From positions 248,001-312,000 of the forward strand of contig NZ_WWCS01000006.1 in the NCBI RefSeq assembly GCF_009857535.1: a stretch of 64,000 nt of DNA, given 5' to 3'. The translations under genes were made by a program, and so were the position numbers. Shown in pieces: positions 16,071 through 23,457 of this stretch. This DNA is from Duganella margarita. Lineage in GTDB: Bacteria; Pseudomonadota; Gammaproteobacteria; Burkholderiales; Burkholderiaceae_D. The notes below the pieces were generated by a model. The model was not told where the DNA came from, searched no databases, and worked only from the letters and a program-made list of their open reading frames with translations. Within the stretch, counting starts at the first letter, position 1. Each line of letters begins with the position of its first letter.

Positions 16071-16973
16071 TCAACCTCCGTGGCGGTGCGATGCCGCTGC
16101 CGCGACAAAACTGTCCGCGTCCAGCATCGGGATATTGGCCGCATCCGGCATCTGCATCGCCGTCCAGATATCGATCGGATCGTGCAGGCCGCCGTAATTG
16201 TTCAAGCGGTCCGACAGCATTTTTTGCTCGGCTTCCAGCGCCTCCAGCGACAAGGCAGTGTCGCCGCCGGCCAGCGAAGCCACCGCTTCCTGCGCCGCAG
16301 CGCGGAAGGACGCGACGTCATCGGCGACGATGCGCTGACAGTCGCACAGCAGATAGCGGTGCTTGCCGCCGGTCGTGCGCCACACCAGCGCGCGGTCGCG
16401 GGAATCGAATTCCTCTACGCCGTTGGCGGTTTCAATCACCTCGGGACCGGACATCGCCAAGCGTCCTTCTTCCGACATGATGACCACGTTGGCGCAGCGC
16501 GTCACGATGCCCATGCCGCCGAACGCGCCGTTGGAGCCGCCCACCAGCACTACCACCGCAACGCCGGCGTCCCGCGCATCCAGCAAAGCGCGCATCACTT
16601 CCGACACCGCGATCAGGCCGGCGTTGGCTTCGTGCAGACGCACGCCGCCCGATTCCACCAGCATCACCACCGCCGCGACCTTGTCGGCCACCGCCTTGCG
16701 CAGCAGGCCAACCAGCTTGGCGCCGTGCACCTCGCCGACGGCGCCGCCCATGAAAGCGCCTTCCTGCGCCGCCACGTACACCGGTACGCCGCCCAGCAGC
16801 GCGCGGCCGATCGCCACTCCGTCGTCAAACGCCACCGGCGCATTCAGCTGCGGCAGGTGAGGGCTGGTGACGCGCTCCGACGGTGGCAGGAATTCTTCAA
16901 AACTGCCCGGATTGAACAGATGCTGCACGCGTTCGCGCGCAGTCGCTTCCTGATAGCTGAAAGGGCGGCTCAT
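16071..16973 (-). CDS. mdcD: Malonyl-S-ACP decarboxylase beta subunit (MdcD)
   Basis: 300 residues, acetyl-CoA carboxylase carboxyltransferase-like. VYVAAQEGAFMGGAVGEVHGAK and LVGGSNGAFGGMGI are the substrate-loop glycines. It pairs with MdcE. The ATG overlaps the mdcC stop (ATGA), which fixes the start. The position in the cluster is canonical. Confidence 0.93.
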   Translation of the reverse strand: MSRPFSYQEATARERVQHLFNPGSFEEFLPPSERVTSPHLPQLNAPVAFDDGVAIGRALLGGVPVYVAAQEGAFMGGAVGEVHGAKLVGLLRKAVADKVAAVVMLVESGGVRLHEANAGLIAVSEVMRALLDARDAGVAVVVLVGGSNGAFGGMGIVTRCANVVIMSEEGRLAMSGPEVIETANGVEEFDSRDRALVWRTTGGKHRYLLCDCQRIVADDVASFRAAAQEAVASLAGGDTALSLEALEAEQKMLSDRLNNYGGLHDPIDIWTAMQMPDAANIPMLDADSFVAAAASHRHGG

Positions 16974-17284
16974 GGCGCATCTCCCAGCATGGTCTGTACC
17001 GCCTGGTCCAGGCGCAGGCTGACCACGGCCGGCGTGGCGCCCATGTCGTTGATCGAAATGCGGGTGTCCGCCAGCAGCCAGCGCTGGTGAAAGTCGCGCA
17101 TCACCGCTTCCCAGATCTGGCCGAAGCCAACAGCGGCGGTGGTGATCTCGATGCTGCATGCACCGTCCAGCGCGGCCGGCTCGATCAGCACTTCCAGATT
17201 GCCCGAGCCGACCACGCCCACCACTTCCGGCGGCGCGGTCAGGTGGTGCGTGCCGTTTTCAAATCGATAGTTTAGTGTTTCCAT
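16970..17284 (-). CDS. mdcC: Malonate decarboxylase acyl carrier protein (MdcC)
   Basis: 104 residues, delta subunit. The prosthetic-group attachment motif VVGSGNLEVL puts the modified Ser at residue 27, matching Ser25 of the Klebsiella protein. The acetyl/malonyl group rides on the attached phosphoribosyl-dephospho-CoA thiol. It is separated from mdcA by 98 bp that contain a palindromic repeat, the only real gap in the operon. Confidence 0.94.
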   Translation of the reverse strand: METLNYRFENGTHHLTAPPEVVGVVGSGNLEVLIEPAALDGACSIEITTAAVGFGQIWEAVMRDFHQRWLLADTRISINDMGATPAVVSLRLDQAVQTMLGDAP

Positions 17285-17308
17285 GTCCTTAGACTCCTAA
17301 CTCAGCGC

Positions 17309-17371
17309 CGTCATTCCCGCGTAGGCGGGAATCCATGCCGAGTATGGGTTCCCGCCTGCGCGGGAACGACG
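17309..17371. repeat. dRS3-like palindromic repeat inside the mdc operon
   Basis: CGTCATTCCCGCG and CGCGGGAACGACG bound a 63-bp inverted repeat. Its left half contains ATTCCC-N8-GGGAAT (17313-17332), the exact pattern of the Neisseria dRS3 repeat; its right half is a second TTCCC/GGGAA dyad (17349-17366). It sits between mdcA and mdcC, where it could attenuate transcription or mark an RNA-processing site. Confidence 0.85.
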
Positions 17372-17382
17372 GTGGGTGGGGC

Positions 17383-19035
17383 TTACCAGTTGCGGAAACG
17401 CTTGGGCGGATTGTACAAACCGCCCGATGCGCGCACCAGGTCTCTCATGTTACGGGCGGCCAGCAGGTCGCGCGTGGCCAGGCGCTTGTCGATGTCCAGG
17501 TCTTCGGCGCGGGTGATGATGCCGCGGTCGCGCAGGTTCTCCACCATGCGCCGGTCGCGCGCCAGACCCACCGGCGTGTAGCCAGCCACGCCGCGTATCG
17601 CCTGTTCGCGCTCCTCGTCGGTGCGGCACAGCAGGAGGTTGGCGATGCCTTCCTCGGTCAGGATGTGGGTGACGTCGTCGCCGTAGATCATCACCGGCGG
17701 AATCGCCATCTTGGCTTGTTCCATCAGCTCCCACGCATCCAGCTTTTCAACGAAGGCCGGCTGCATATGCTCGCGGAAGGTCTCCACCATCTGCACCACC
17801 AGCTTCTGGCCGCGCGGGATGGTGTTGCGGCCGGCGCGCGCCTGCTCGCCGGCCTTCAGCCATGCCGGGCTGGCGTGACGCCGTCCGCGCGCATCGGCGC
17901 CCATATTGGAGGCGCCGCCAAAGCCGGAGATGCGGCCGGCCGTCGCGGTGGACGAGTTACCCTGCAAATCAATCTGCAAGGTCGAACCGATGAACATGTC
18001 GCAGGCATAGTGGCCGGCGGCCTGGCACATGGCGCGGTTGCTGCGCATGGTGCCGTCCGGGCCAATCGCAAATACGTCAGGCCGTGCATGGATGTAGTCT
18101 TCCATGCCCAGCTCCGAACCAAACGAATGGATCGAGGTGACGAACCCCGCCTCAATCGCCGGGATCAGCGCCGGATGGGGATTCAGCGCCCAGTGCTTGC
18201 CGATCTTGCCGCGCAGCCCGAGCGACTCCGCATACGTCGGCAGCAGCAGCTCGATGGCCGCCGTGTCGAAACCGATGCCGTGATTCAGGCGCTGCACTTC
18301 ATATTCGGCGTAGATGCCTTTGATGGCCATCATCGCCATCAGCACCTGGATTTCCGAAATCTGCGCCGGATCGCGCGTGAACAGCGGCTCGATGTAGTAG
18401 GGACGCGGCGACTGCACCACAAAGTCCACCCAGTCGCCCGGCACGTCGACGCGCGGCACCTTGTCGACGATCTTGTTCACCTGGACGATGACGATGCCCT
18501 GCTTGAACGCCGTCGCTTCCACGATGGCAGGCGTATCCTCGGTGTTCGGACCGGTGTACAGGTTACCCTCGCGGTCCGCCGCTTCTGCCGCGATCAGACA
18601 AACGCGCGGCGGCAGGTCGATGAAGTAGCGGCTGAACAGTTCCAGATAGGTGTGGATGGCGCCGATATTCAGCTTGCCGCTGGAGGCCAGCCGCGCCACC
18701 CGCACCGCCTGCGGGCCGGAGAACGAAAAGTCCAGCCGCGAGGCGACGCCGCGCTCGAAGACATCCAGGTGCTCCGGCAGCGCCAGCACCGACTGCAGCA
18801 TGTGCAGGTCGTTGACGCGCTCCGGATTCAGGTTGGCCAGCGCATGCCCAAGAAAATCGGCCTGCTTCTGGTTGTTCCCTTCGAGGCAGACGCGGTCACC
18901 GCATTCGATGACCGCATGCAGCAGATCGGCGATACGCGCGGGCGGCAGGCTTTTGCCATCCAGTTCATTGCCCAACGCCGCTTTGGCGCGCTGCAATCGC
19001 GTATCGCGATTTTGCTGCAAGGTGTTCCAGGACAT
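17383..19035 (-). CDS. mdcA: Malonate decarboxylase alpha subunit, acetyl-S-ACP:malonate ACP transferase (MdcA)
   Basis: 550 residues, CoA-transferase family. It exchanges acetyl for malonyl on MdcC, starting each catalytic cycle. Recognisable blocks include SFSGPQAVRVARL, SIHSFGSELGMEDYI and STATAGRISGFGGASNMG. The length is normal. GGGAG precedes the ATG, which lies one base after the TRAP large-permease stop, so transport and decarboxylation genes are translated from one mRNA. Confidence 0.95.
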   Translation of the reverse strand: MSWNTLQQNRDTRLQRAKAALGNELDGKSLPPARIADLLHAVIECGDRVCLEGNNQKQADFLGHALANLNPERVNDLHMLQSVLALPEHLDVFERGVASRLDFSFSGPQAVRVARLASSGKLNIGAIHTYLELFSRYFIDLPPRVCLIAAEAADREGNLYTGPNTEDTPAIVEATAFKQGIVIVQVNKIVDKVPRVDVPGDWVDFVVQSPRPYYIEPLFTRDPAQISEIQVLMAMMAIKGIYAEYEVQRLNHGIGFDTAAIELLLPTYAESLGLRGKIGKHWALNPHPALIPAIEAGFVTSIHSFGSELGMEDYIHARPDVFAIGPDGTMRSNRAMCQAAGHYACDMFIGSTLQIDLQGNSSTATAGRISGFGGASNMGADARGRRHASPAWLKAGEQARAGRNTIPRGQKLVVQMVETFREHMQPAFVEKLDAWELMEQAKMAIPPVMIYGDDVTHILTEEGIANLLLCRTDEEREQAIRGVAGYTPVGLARDRRMVENLRDRGIITRAEDLDIDKRLATRDLLAARNMRDLVRASGGLYNPPKRFRNW

Positions 19036-19036
19036 T

Positions 19037-20386
19037 TTATTTTGCTCCCATAATCATGTCAGGCAGGCCGGTTGCAATCGATGGGAAGACGCACAGCAGC
19101 AGCACCGCCAGCACCATCAGCAACAGGAAGGGGAACACACCCCAGATCACATCCTTCAAAGGAATGTCCGGCGCGATGTTCTTGATGACGAATATATTCA
19201 GTCCCACCGGCGGGTGAATCAGGCCCATCTCCATCACCACCGTCATCACGATGCCGAACCAGATCAGGTCAAAGCCGGCTTCGCGCAGTGGCGGCAGGAT
19301 GATCGGCGCCGTCATCAGGATGATCGACACCGGCGGCAGGAAGAAGCCGAACACGATCACCATAAACAGTATCACCGCCAGCAGCACCCACTTGGACAGG
19401 TGCAGGCCCACCACCCACGCCGCCGCCGACTGGCTGATATGCAGGTAGCTCATCACGTAGGAGTACAGCAGCGACATGCCGATGATCAGCAACAGCATGG
19501 TCGACTCCTTGATCGACGAGCCGAGGATAGGCGACAGGTCTTTGGGCTTCCACACGCCGTAGATCACCGCCAGCAGCGCCAGTGCCAGCAGCGCGCCGAG
19601 GCCTGCGGTTTCCGATGGCGTGGCGAAGCCGCCGTACAGCGCCACCATCACGCCGATCAGCAGCACGATGAACGGCAGCACGCGCGGCAGCATTTCCACT
19701 TTCTCTTTCAGGGTGAAATGCTCGTCCTCCAGGTAGGCCGACTTTTCGCCGCCTTTTTCGTAGATCTCCAGCGCCATGCGGTATTCCTTGCGGGCGCGGT
19801 AGACGGCGTAGCCGGCAAACAGCAGCACCAGCAGGACGCCAGGGCCGATCCCGGCCAGGAACAGGCGGCCCAGCGACTGCTCGGCAGCCACCGCGTACAG
19901 GATCATGGTGATCGACGGCGGTAACAGAATACCCAGCGTGCCGCCGGCGGCGATGATGCCCGCCGCGAAGCCCGGCGAGTAGCCGCGCTTGCGCATTTCC
20001 GGAATGCCGGCCGAACCGATCGCCGAGCAGGTGGCAGGCGAGGAGCCGGCCATCGCCGCGAACAGCGCGCAGGCAAACACGTTGGCGATGCCCAGACCGC
20101 CGGGGATCTTGTGCATCCACGTGTGGATCGCCGAGTACAAGTCCCGGCCCGCCGGCGATTTGCCGATGGCCGCACCCTTCAGGATAAACAGGGGAATCGA
20201 CAGCAGCGTGATCGACGCCATCTCTTCGTAGACGTTCTGGGTGATGGTGTCCAGCGACGATGCCGGCATGAAAAAGTACATAAAGCCGGTGGCTACAATG
20301 CCCAGCGCGAATGCGATCGGCATCCCGGAGAACATCACCACCAGCGTGACGGCGCCGTACAGCGCGCCCAGGGTCAGGTCACTCAT
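19037..20386 (-). CDS. TRAP transporter large permease (DctM/MatM-like)
   Basis: 449 residues, about 12 spans, with the DctM glycine-rich hallmarks (CSAIGSAGIPEMRKRGYSPGFAAGIIAAGGTLGILLPPS and LIHPPVGLNIFVIKNI, each quoted in part as GYSPGFAAG, GILLPPS, HPPVGLN). The ATG overlaps the small-permease stop. Its location directly before mdcA argues for malonate as substrate, as in the rhizobial MatPQM system. The mdcF/mdcLM permeases normal to mdc clusters are absent. Confidence 0.9.
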   Translation of the reverse strand: MSDLTLGALYGAVTLVVMFSGMPIAFALGIVATGFMYFFMPASSLDTITQNVYEEMASITLLSIPLFILKGAAIGKSPAGRDLYSAIHTWMHKIPGGLGIANVFACALFAAMAGSSPATCSAIGSAGIPEMRKRGYSPGFAAGIIAAGGTLGILLPPSITMILYAVAAEQSLGRLFLAGIGPGVLLVLLFAGYAVYRARKEYRMALEIYEKGGEKSAYLEDEHFTLKEKVEMLPRVLPFIVLLIGVMVALYGGFATPSETAGLGALLALALLAVIYGVWKPKDLSPILGSSIKESTMLLLIIGMSLLYSYVMSYLHISQSAAAWVVGLHLSKWVLLAVILFMVIVFGFFLPPVSIILMTAPIILPPLREAGFDLIWFGIVMTVVMEMGLIHPPVGLNIFVIKNIAPDIPLKDVIWGVFPFLLLMVLAVLLLCVFPSIATGLPDMIMGAK

Positions 20387-20940
20387 GCTGCATGCTCCGG
20401 TTTGTTGGTCAGGCGGGCCAGCGTTTGCAGCAGCAGCTGCAAGGACAGCAGCGTCATGCCGGCGGCCATCATGGAGTAGGGGATCCACAGCGGCGGCGCA
20501 AAGGTGGACGAGGTGGTTTGTCCATCGACCCACGCTTCATGAAACAGCAGCCACGATTTCCACGTGAAGAAGGCGATGAACAGCAGCGACGCCACATCCA
20601 CGATGAACAACCGCACCGCATTTACGCGGCGCGGCAGCAGGCCGGCCACCGCTTCAATGCCGATATGGCCGCGATGGTGCTGCACAAAGGCGGTGGTGAA
20701 GAAGGTCACGCCGACCAGCATGAACACCGAGGCCTCGTCCTGCCAGTCGGTAGGCGCGTTGAAGAAGTAACGCGATACCACCGAGTAGGTCAGCACCAGG
20801 GCGGTGAGGATCAGCGCGCACATGGACAGCGTCATCAACCCGCGATTGAGCTTGTCCAGCGCCGCCGTCAGCGCTGCGATGACGGCGTTGTCGGGCGGCG
20901 CAGGGCCGCGCGACGGGCCGATATCGACGCCGTGGCTCAC
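20383..20940 (-). CDS. TRAP transporter small permease (DctQ/MatQ-like)
   Basis: 185 residues, four spans, with the DctQ pattern VVSRYFFNAPTDWQDEAS. I chose the GTG start at 20940 because it overlaps the dctP stop as GTGA, in line with every other junction in this operon; a longer frame would run back into dctP. A Met at about residue 37 (MTLSM) is the alternative but lacks a ribosome binding site. Confidence 0.85.
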   Translation of the reverse strand: MSHGVDIGPSRGPAPPDNAVIAALTAALDKLNRGLMTLSMCALILTALVLTYSVVSRYFFNAPTDWQDEASVFMLVGVTFFTTAFVQHHRGHIGIEAVAGLLPRRVNAVRLFIVDVASLLFIAFFTWKSWLLFHEAWVDGQTTSSTFAPPLWIPYSMMAAGMTLLSLQLLLQTLARLTNKPEHAA

Positions 20941-21959
20941 AGCGTTTTCTCCGCCAGTTTCAACAGGTTGGCGCAGCTGGCGTTCTTGTCGCTGAAGTCC
21001 TTCCACGCCGTGGCGCGGGCGATGGTCTGCCATTTTTTCAGCGACGCCGGCGTCATGTCGGCGACTTTGGCGCCCGCCTTCTGGTACACCACGGCCACTT
21101 GCTGGTCGTCTTCCTTGGACGACTTGAGCGCAAAGGCTTCCAGCTCGGCGCCGACGGCCAGAATCAGCTGCTGCTGGTCCTTCGGCAGTTTGTCGAATAC
21201 GCTGCGCGACATCATCAGCGGCTCCAGCATGAACCAGTAGGAGCCGGCACGCGCGGTGGTCAGCGCCTTCGACACTTCTTCGAGGCGGAACGAGATCAGC
21301 GAAGTCGAGGAAGTCAGCGCGCCTTCCATGGCGCCAGTCTGCATGGCGGCGTAGATTTCATTGGACGGCAGCGTGACCACGGCGGCGCCGGCGGCCTTCA
21401 GCATCATGTCCATCTCGCGCGAGCCGCCACGAATCTTCATGCCCTTGGCGTCGTCCGGATCGATCACCGGCTTGGTGCGCGAGGCCATGCCGCCACCTTG
21501 CCAGATCCAGCTGACCATCACGATGCCTTTGTCGTACAGGATGCGCGCCAGTTCCTTGCCCACTTCGGCGTTCTTCCAGCCGTAAGCTTGTTCGTACGAG
21601 GTGACCAGGCCGGGCATCAGGCCGATATTCACTTCCGGGACTTCACCGCCGGCGTACGACAGCGGCACCAGCGACAGGTCCAGCGCACCTTTGCGCATGG
21701 CCGAGAACTGGGCGTTGGTCTTCATCAGCGACGAACCGGGATAGATCGAAAACTTCAGCGCGCCCTTGGAGCGCTTTTCCACTTCAGCGGCAAACATGCG
21801 GGACAGACGGTCACGGAAATCGCCGGCATCGATGGTGCCGCCGGGGAATTGGTGGGACAGCTTGAGCGCGGTCTGGCCCCAAGCGGATTGCGACAACAGC
21901 GGGCTGGCGGCCAGTATTGCAAGGGATGCCATCGCGGACCTGCGGGTGGTAACAGTCAT
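20937..21959 (-). CDS. TRAP transporter solute-binding protein (DctP/MatP-like)
   Basis: 340 residues. A twin-Arg-containing signal peptide (MTVTTRRSAMASL, cleavage near AWG-QTAL) precedes a DctP fold, with the carboxylate-binding Arg expected in the GMKIRGGSREMD block near residue 170. It is the first gene of the malonate unit, with GGAGGA 5 bases from the ATG. Malonate specificity is inferred from context. Confidence 0.9.
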   Translation of the reverse strand: MTVTTRRSAMASLAILAASPLLSQSAWGQTALKLSHQFPGGTIDAGDFRDRLSRMFAAEVEKRSKGALKFSIYPGSSLMKTNAQFSAMRKGALDLSLVPLSYAGGEVPEVNIGLMPGLVTSYEQAYGWKNAEVGKELARILYDKGIVMVSWIWQGGGMASRTKPVIDPDDAKGMKIRGGSREMDMMLKAAGAAVVTLPSNEIYAAMQTGAMEGALTSSTSLISFRLEEVSKALTTARAGSYWFMLEPLMMSRSVFDKLPKDQQQLILAVGAELEAFALKSSKEDDQQVAVVYQKAGAKVADMTPASLKKWQTIARATAWKDFSDKNASCANLLKLAEKTL

Positions 21960-22027
21960 ACGTCCTCCAAGGGTTGATGTACAGAAATATTATCGTTATC
22001 GCATTCGATATGCAATCAGCTTTTTTA

Positions 22028-22063
22028 TGTATACAAGAATAGCGCTTGCGAATACATTGTCAA
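22028..22063 (-). promoter_or_regulatory. Sigma70-type promoter of the TRAP-mdc operon with TGTATACA operator candidate
   Basis: On the minus strand TTGACA (22063-22058) and TATTCT (22041-22036) are 16 bases apart. The perfect palindrome TGTATACA (22028-22035) overlaps the expected start of transcription and is a candidate site for the divergent GntR regulator. Confidence 0.6.
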
Positions 22064-22073
22064 GCGATATAAT
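22046..22073 (+). promoter_or_regulatory. Promoter of the GntR gene, probably giving a leaderless mRNA
   Basis: TTGCGA (22046-22051) and a consensus TATAAT (22068-22073) are 16 bases apart. The expected start of transcription, about 7 bases downstream, coincides with the ATG at 22081, and no Shine-Dalgarno is present. The element overlaps the divergent operon promoter. Confidence 0.6.
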
Positions 22074-22080
22074 GCGATTT

Positions 22081-22743
22081 ATGACCACGCACTCCGCCAC
22101 CCTCCGCGAACAGATTGAAGAAATGATTGCTGTCGGCGAGCTCAAGCCCGGCCAGCATCTGGACGAGACCGATCTGGCCACGCGCTTTGGCGTATCGCGC
22201 ACGCCGATCCGGGAGACCTTGATCCAGCTGGCCTCGATGGGGCTGGTGGTGATACGGCCGCGGCGCGGCGCCATCGTCGCCGAGCTGGGGCCGCAGCAGC
22301 TGGTGGAGATGTTCGAGGTGATGTCGGAACTGGAAGCGACCTGCGGCCGTCTGGCGGCGCGCCGCATGACGCCGGATGAGCAGAAGGCATTGCTGGCCGC
22401 GCATCAGGCCTGCCAGGAGGCGCTGGATGCGCAAGAGCCGGATGCGTATTACTACAAGAACGAGATCTTCCACGAGTCGATCTACACCGGCAGCCACAAT
22501 CAGTTTTTGATCGAGCAGACGCGCGCGCTGTATCGCCGCCTGCGGCCGTATCGCCGGCTGCAACTGCGCGTGCGCAACCGCCTGGCCAACTCCTACAATG
22601 AACACGACGGCGTGGTACAAGCCATCATCGACGGCGACGGCGACCGCGCCGCCCACCTGCTGCGCGAGCATGTGATGATCCAGGGGCAGCGCTTCGCGGA
22701 TCTGATGGCGTCACTGCCGCAGCTGCGCCAGGACGCGGCATAG
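22081..22743 (+). CDS. GntR/FCD-family regulator of the malonate island
   Basis: 220 residues. N-terminal winged HTH (LDETDLATRFGVSRTPIRETLIQLASMGLV, about residues 28-60) and a C-terminal FCD effector domain with the metal-binding Asp/His pattern (ADEIFHESI-type helix at NEIFHESIYTGSHN). The divergent position against the TRAP-mdc operon, with overlapping promoters, implies it controls malonate use, taking the place of LysR-type MdcR. A Met four codons upstream (22069) lies inside the promoter and is unlikely. Confidence 0.88.
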   Translation: MTTHSATLREQIEEMIAVGELKPGQHLDETDLATRFGVSRTPIRETLIQLASMGLVVIRPRRGAIVAELGPQQLVEMFEVMSELEATCGRLAARRMTPDEQKALLAAHQACQEALDAQEPDAYYYKNEIFHESIYTGSHNQFLIEQTRALYRRLRPYRRLQLRVRNRLANSYNEHDGVVQAIIDGDGDRAAHLLREHVMIQGQRFADLMASLPQLRQDAA

Positions 22744-22794
22744 AGCACGCTGGCTGATTTGCATGGTCGCCGCACACGCCATGTAAAAATGGTA

Positions 22795-22809
22795 TATGAT
22801 GATCATCAT
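22795..22809 (+). promoter_or_regulatory. TetR operator and -10 box at the tetR start
   Basis: TATGAT (22795-22800) is a plausible -10. ATGATGATCATCAT (22796-22809) is a perfect 14-bp palindrome covering the -10, the expected start of transcription and the first bases of the ATG at 22808. A near-identical palindrome controls the next gene. Confidence 0.65.
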
Positions 22810-23404
22810 GCAGACGAAATTGACCCAAAGCGTGGCCCGGACCCGCAAGGAAATCTCGCACGACCGCATTCTTGAGGTGGCGTCGCGGGCGATCCGCCGC
22901 AGCGGCTATGACGGCACCGGCGTGGCCGACATCATGAAGGAAGCGGGCCTGACGCACGGCGGCTTTTACGCCCACTTTGCCTCGCGTGACGCGCTGCTGG
23001 CCGAAGCGGGCAGTCGCGCGTGCGCCGAATCGGCGGCGCTGGCGTCGCGCGTGGTGGCCTCGGCGCCGCCGGGGCAGGCCTTGCAGGCGATCATGCAGGC
23101 ATATCTGTCGCCCGAGCATATCGCGGCGATTGAGACGGGGTGCCCGGTGTCGGCGCTAGGGTCGGAAATGCCGCGCCAGTCGCCTGAAGTGCGCCATGCC
23201 GCCACGTCGCACATCAAGGAGATGATCGATTTGATCGCGCGCCAGTTACCTGGCTGGGGGCAGCCGCAAGCGCATGAACAGGCAATGGCATTGCTGTGCG
23301 CCCTGATCGGCACCACCATGATGGCGCGCGCGGTGGATGATCCGGCCCTGTCGGCAGCCTTGCGCGCCGCCACCATGAAACAGTTCAGCCCAGCGGCCGA
23401 GTAA
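22808..23404 (+). CDS. TetR/AcrR-family repressor
   Basis: 198 residues. HTH in residues about 18-62 (ILEVASRAIRRSGYDGTGVADIMKEAG with THGGFYAHFASRDALL), and a C-terminal ligand domain containing GCPVSALGSEM, typical of the LmrA/YxaF-like TetR group that often controls quinone or alcohol oxidoreductases. An ATG four codons earlier lies within the operator. The short leader implies leaderless translation. It probably represses itself and the MDR gene downstream. Confidence 0.88.
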   Translation: MQTKLTQSVARTRKEISHDRILEVASRAIRRSGYDGTGVADIMKEAGLTHGGFYAHFASRDALLAEAGSRACAESAALASRVVASAPPGQALQAIMQAYLSPEHIAAIETGCPVSALGSEMPRQSPEVRHAATSHIKEMIDLIARQLPGWGQPQAHEQAMALLCALIGTTMMARAVDDPALSAALRAATMKQFSPAAE

Positions 23405-23421
23405 GCGATCGGCCATTTTTT

Positions 23422-23450
23422 TTGACTTATAATATGATGGTCGTCATATT
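23422..23450 (+). promoter_or_regulatory. Promoter with second TetR operator before the MDR oxidoreductase gene
   Basis: TTGACT (23422-23427) and CATATT (23445-23450) are 17 bases apart. The 20-base dyad AATATGATGGTCGTCATATT (23431-23450) fills the spacer and -10. Its core ATGAYGRYCRTCAT matches the tetR operator. Confidence 0.65.
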
Positions 23451-23457
23451 CTAACCG

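Noticed and set aside
17335..19053. Long open frame antisense to mdcA, and similar antisense frames opposite the OFA transporter and ssuD/SsuA region
   Set aside because: They are by-products of high-GC codon bias opposite clearly recognised genes; their translations are His/Arg/Gln-rich and lack domains.
22069..22080. Upstream ATG of the GntR gene
   Set aside because: It lies within the predicted -10 box, so it would not be on the transcript.
23428..23433. TATAAT at 23428-23433 as the -10 box of the MDR gene
   Set aside because: No suitable -35 lies 16-18 bases upstream, whereas TTGACT-N17-CATATT fits better; the alternative cannot be fully excluded.
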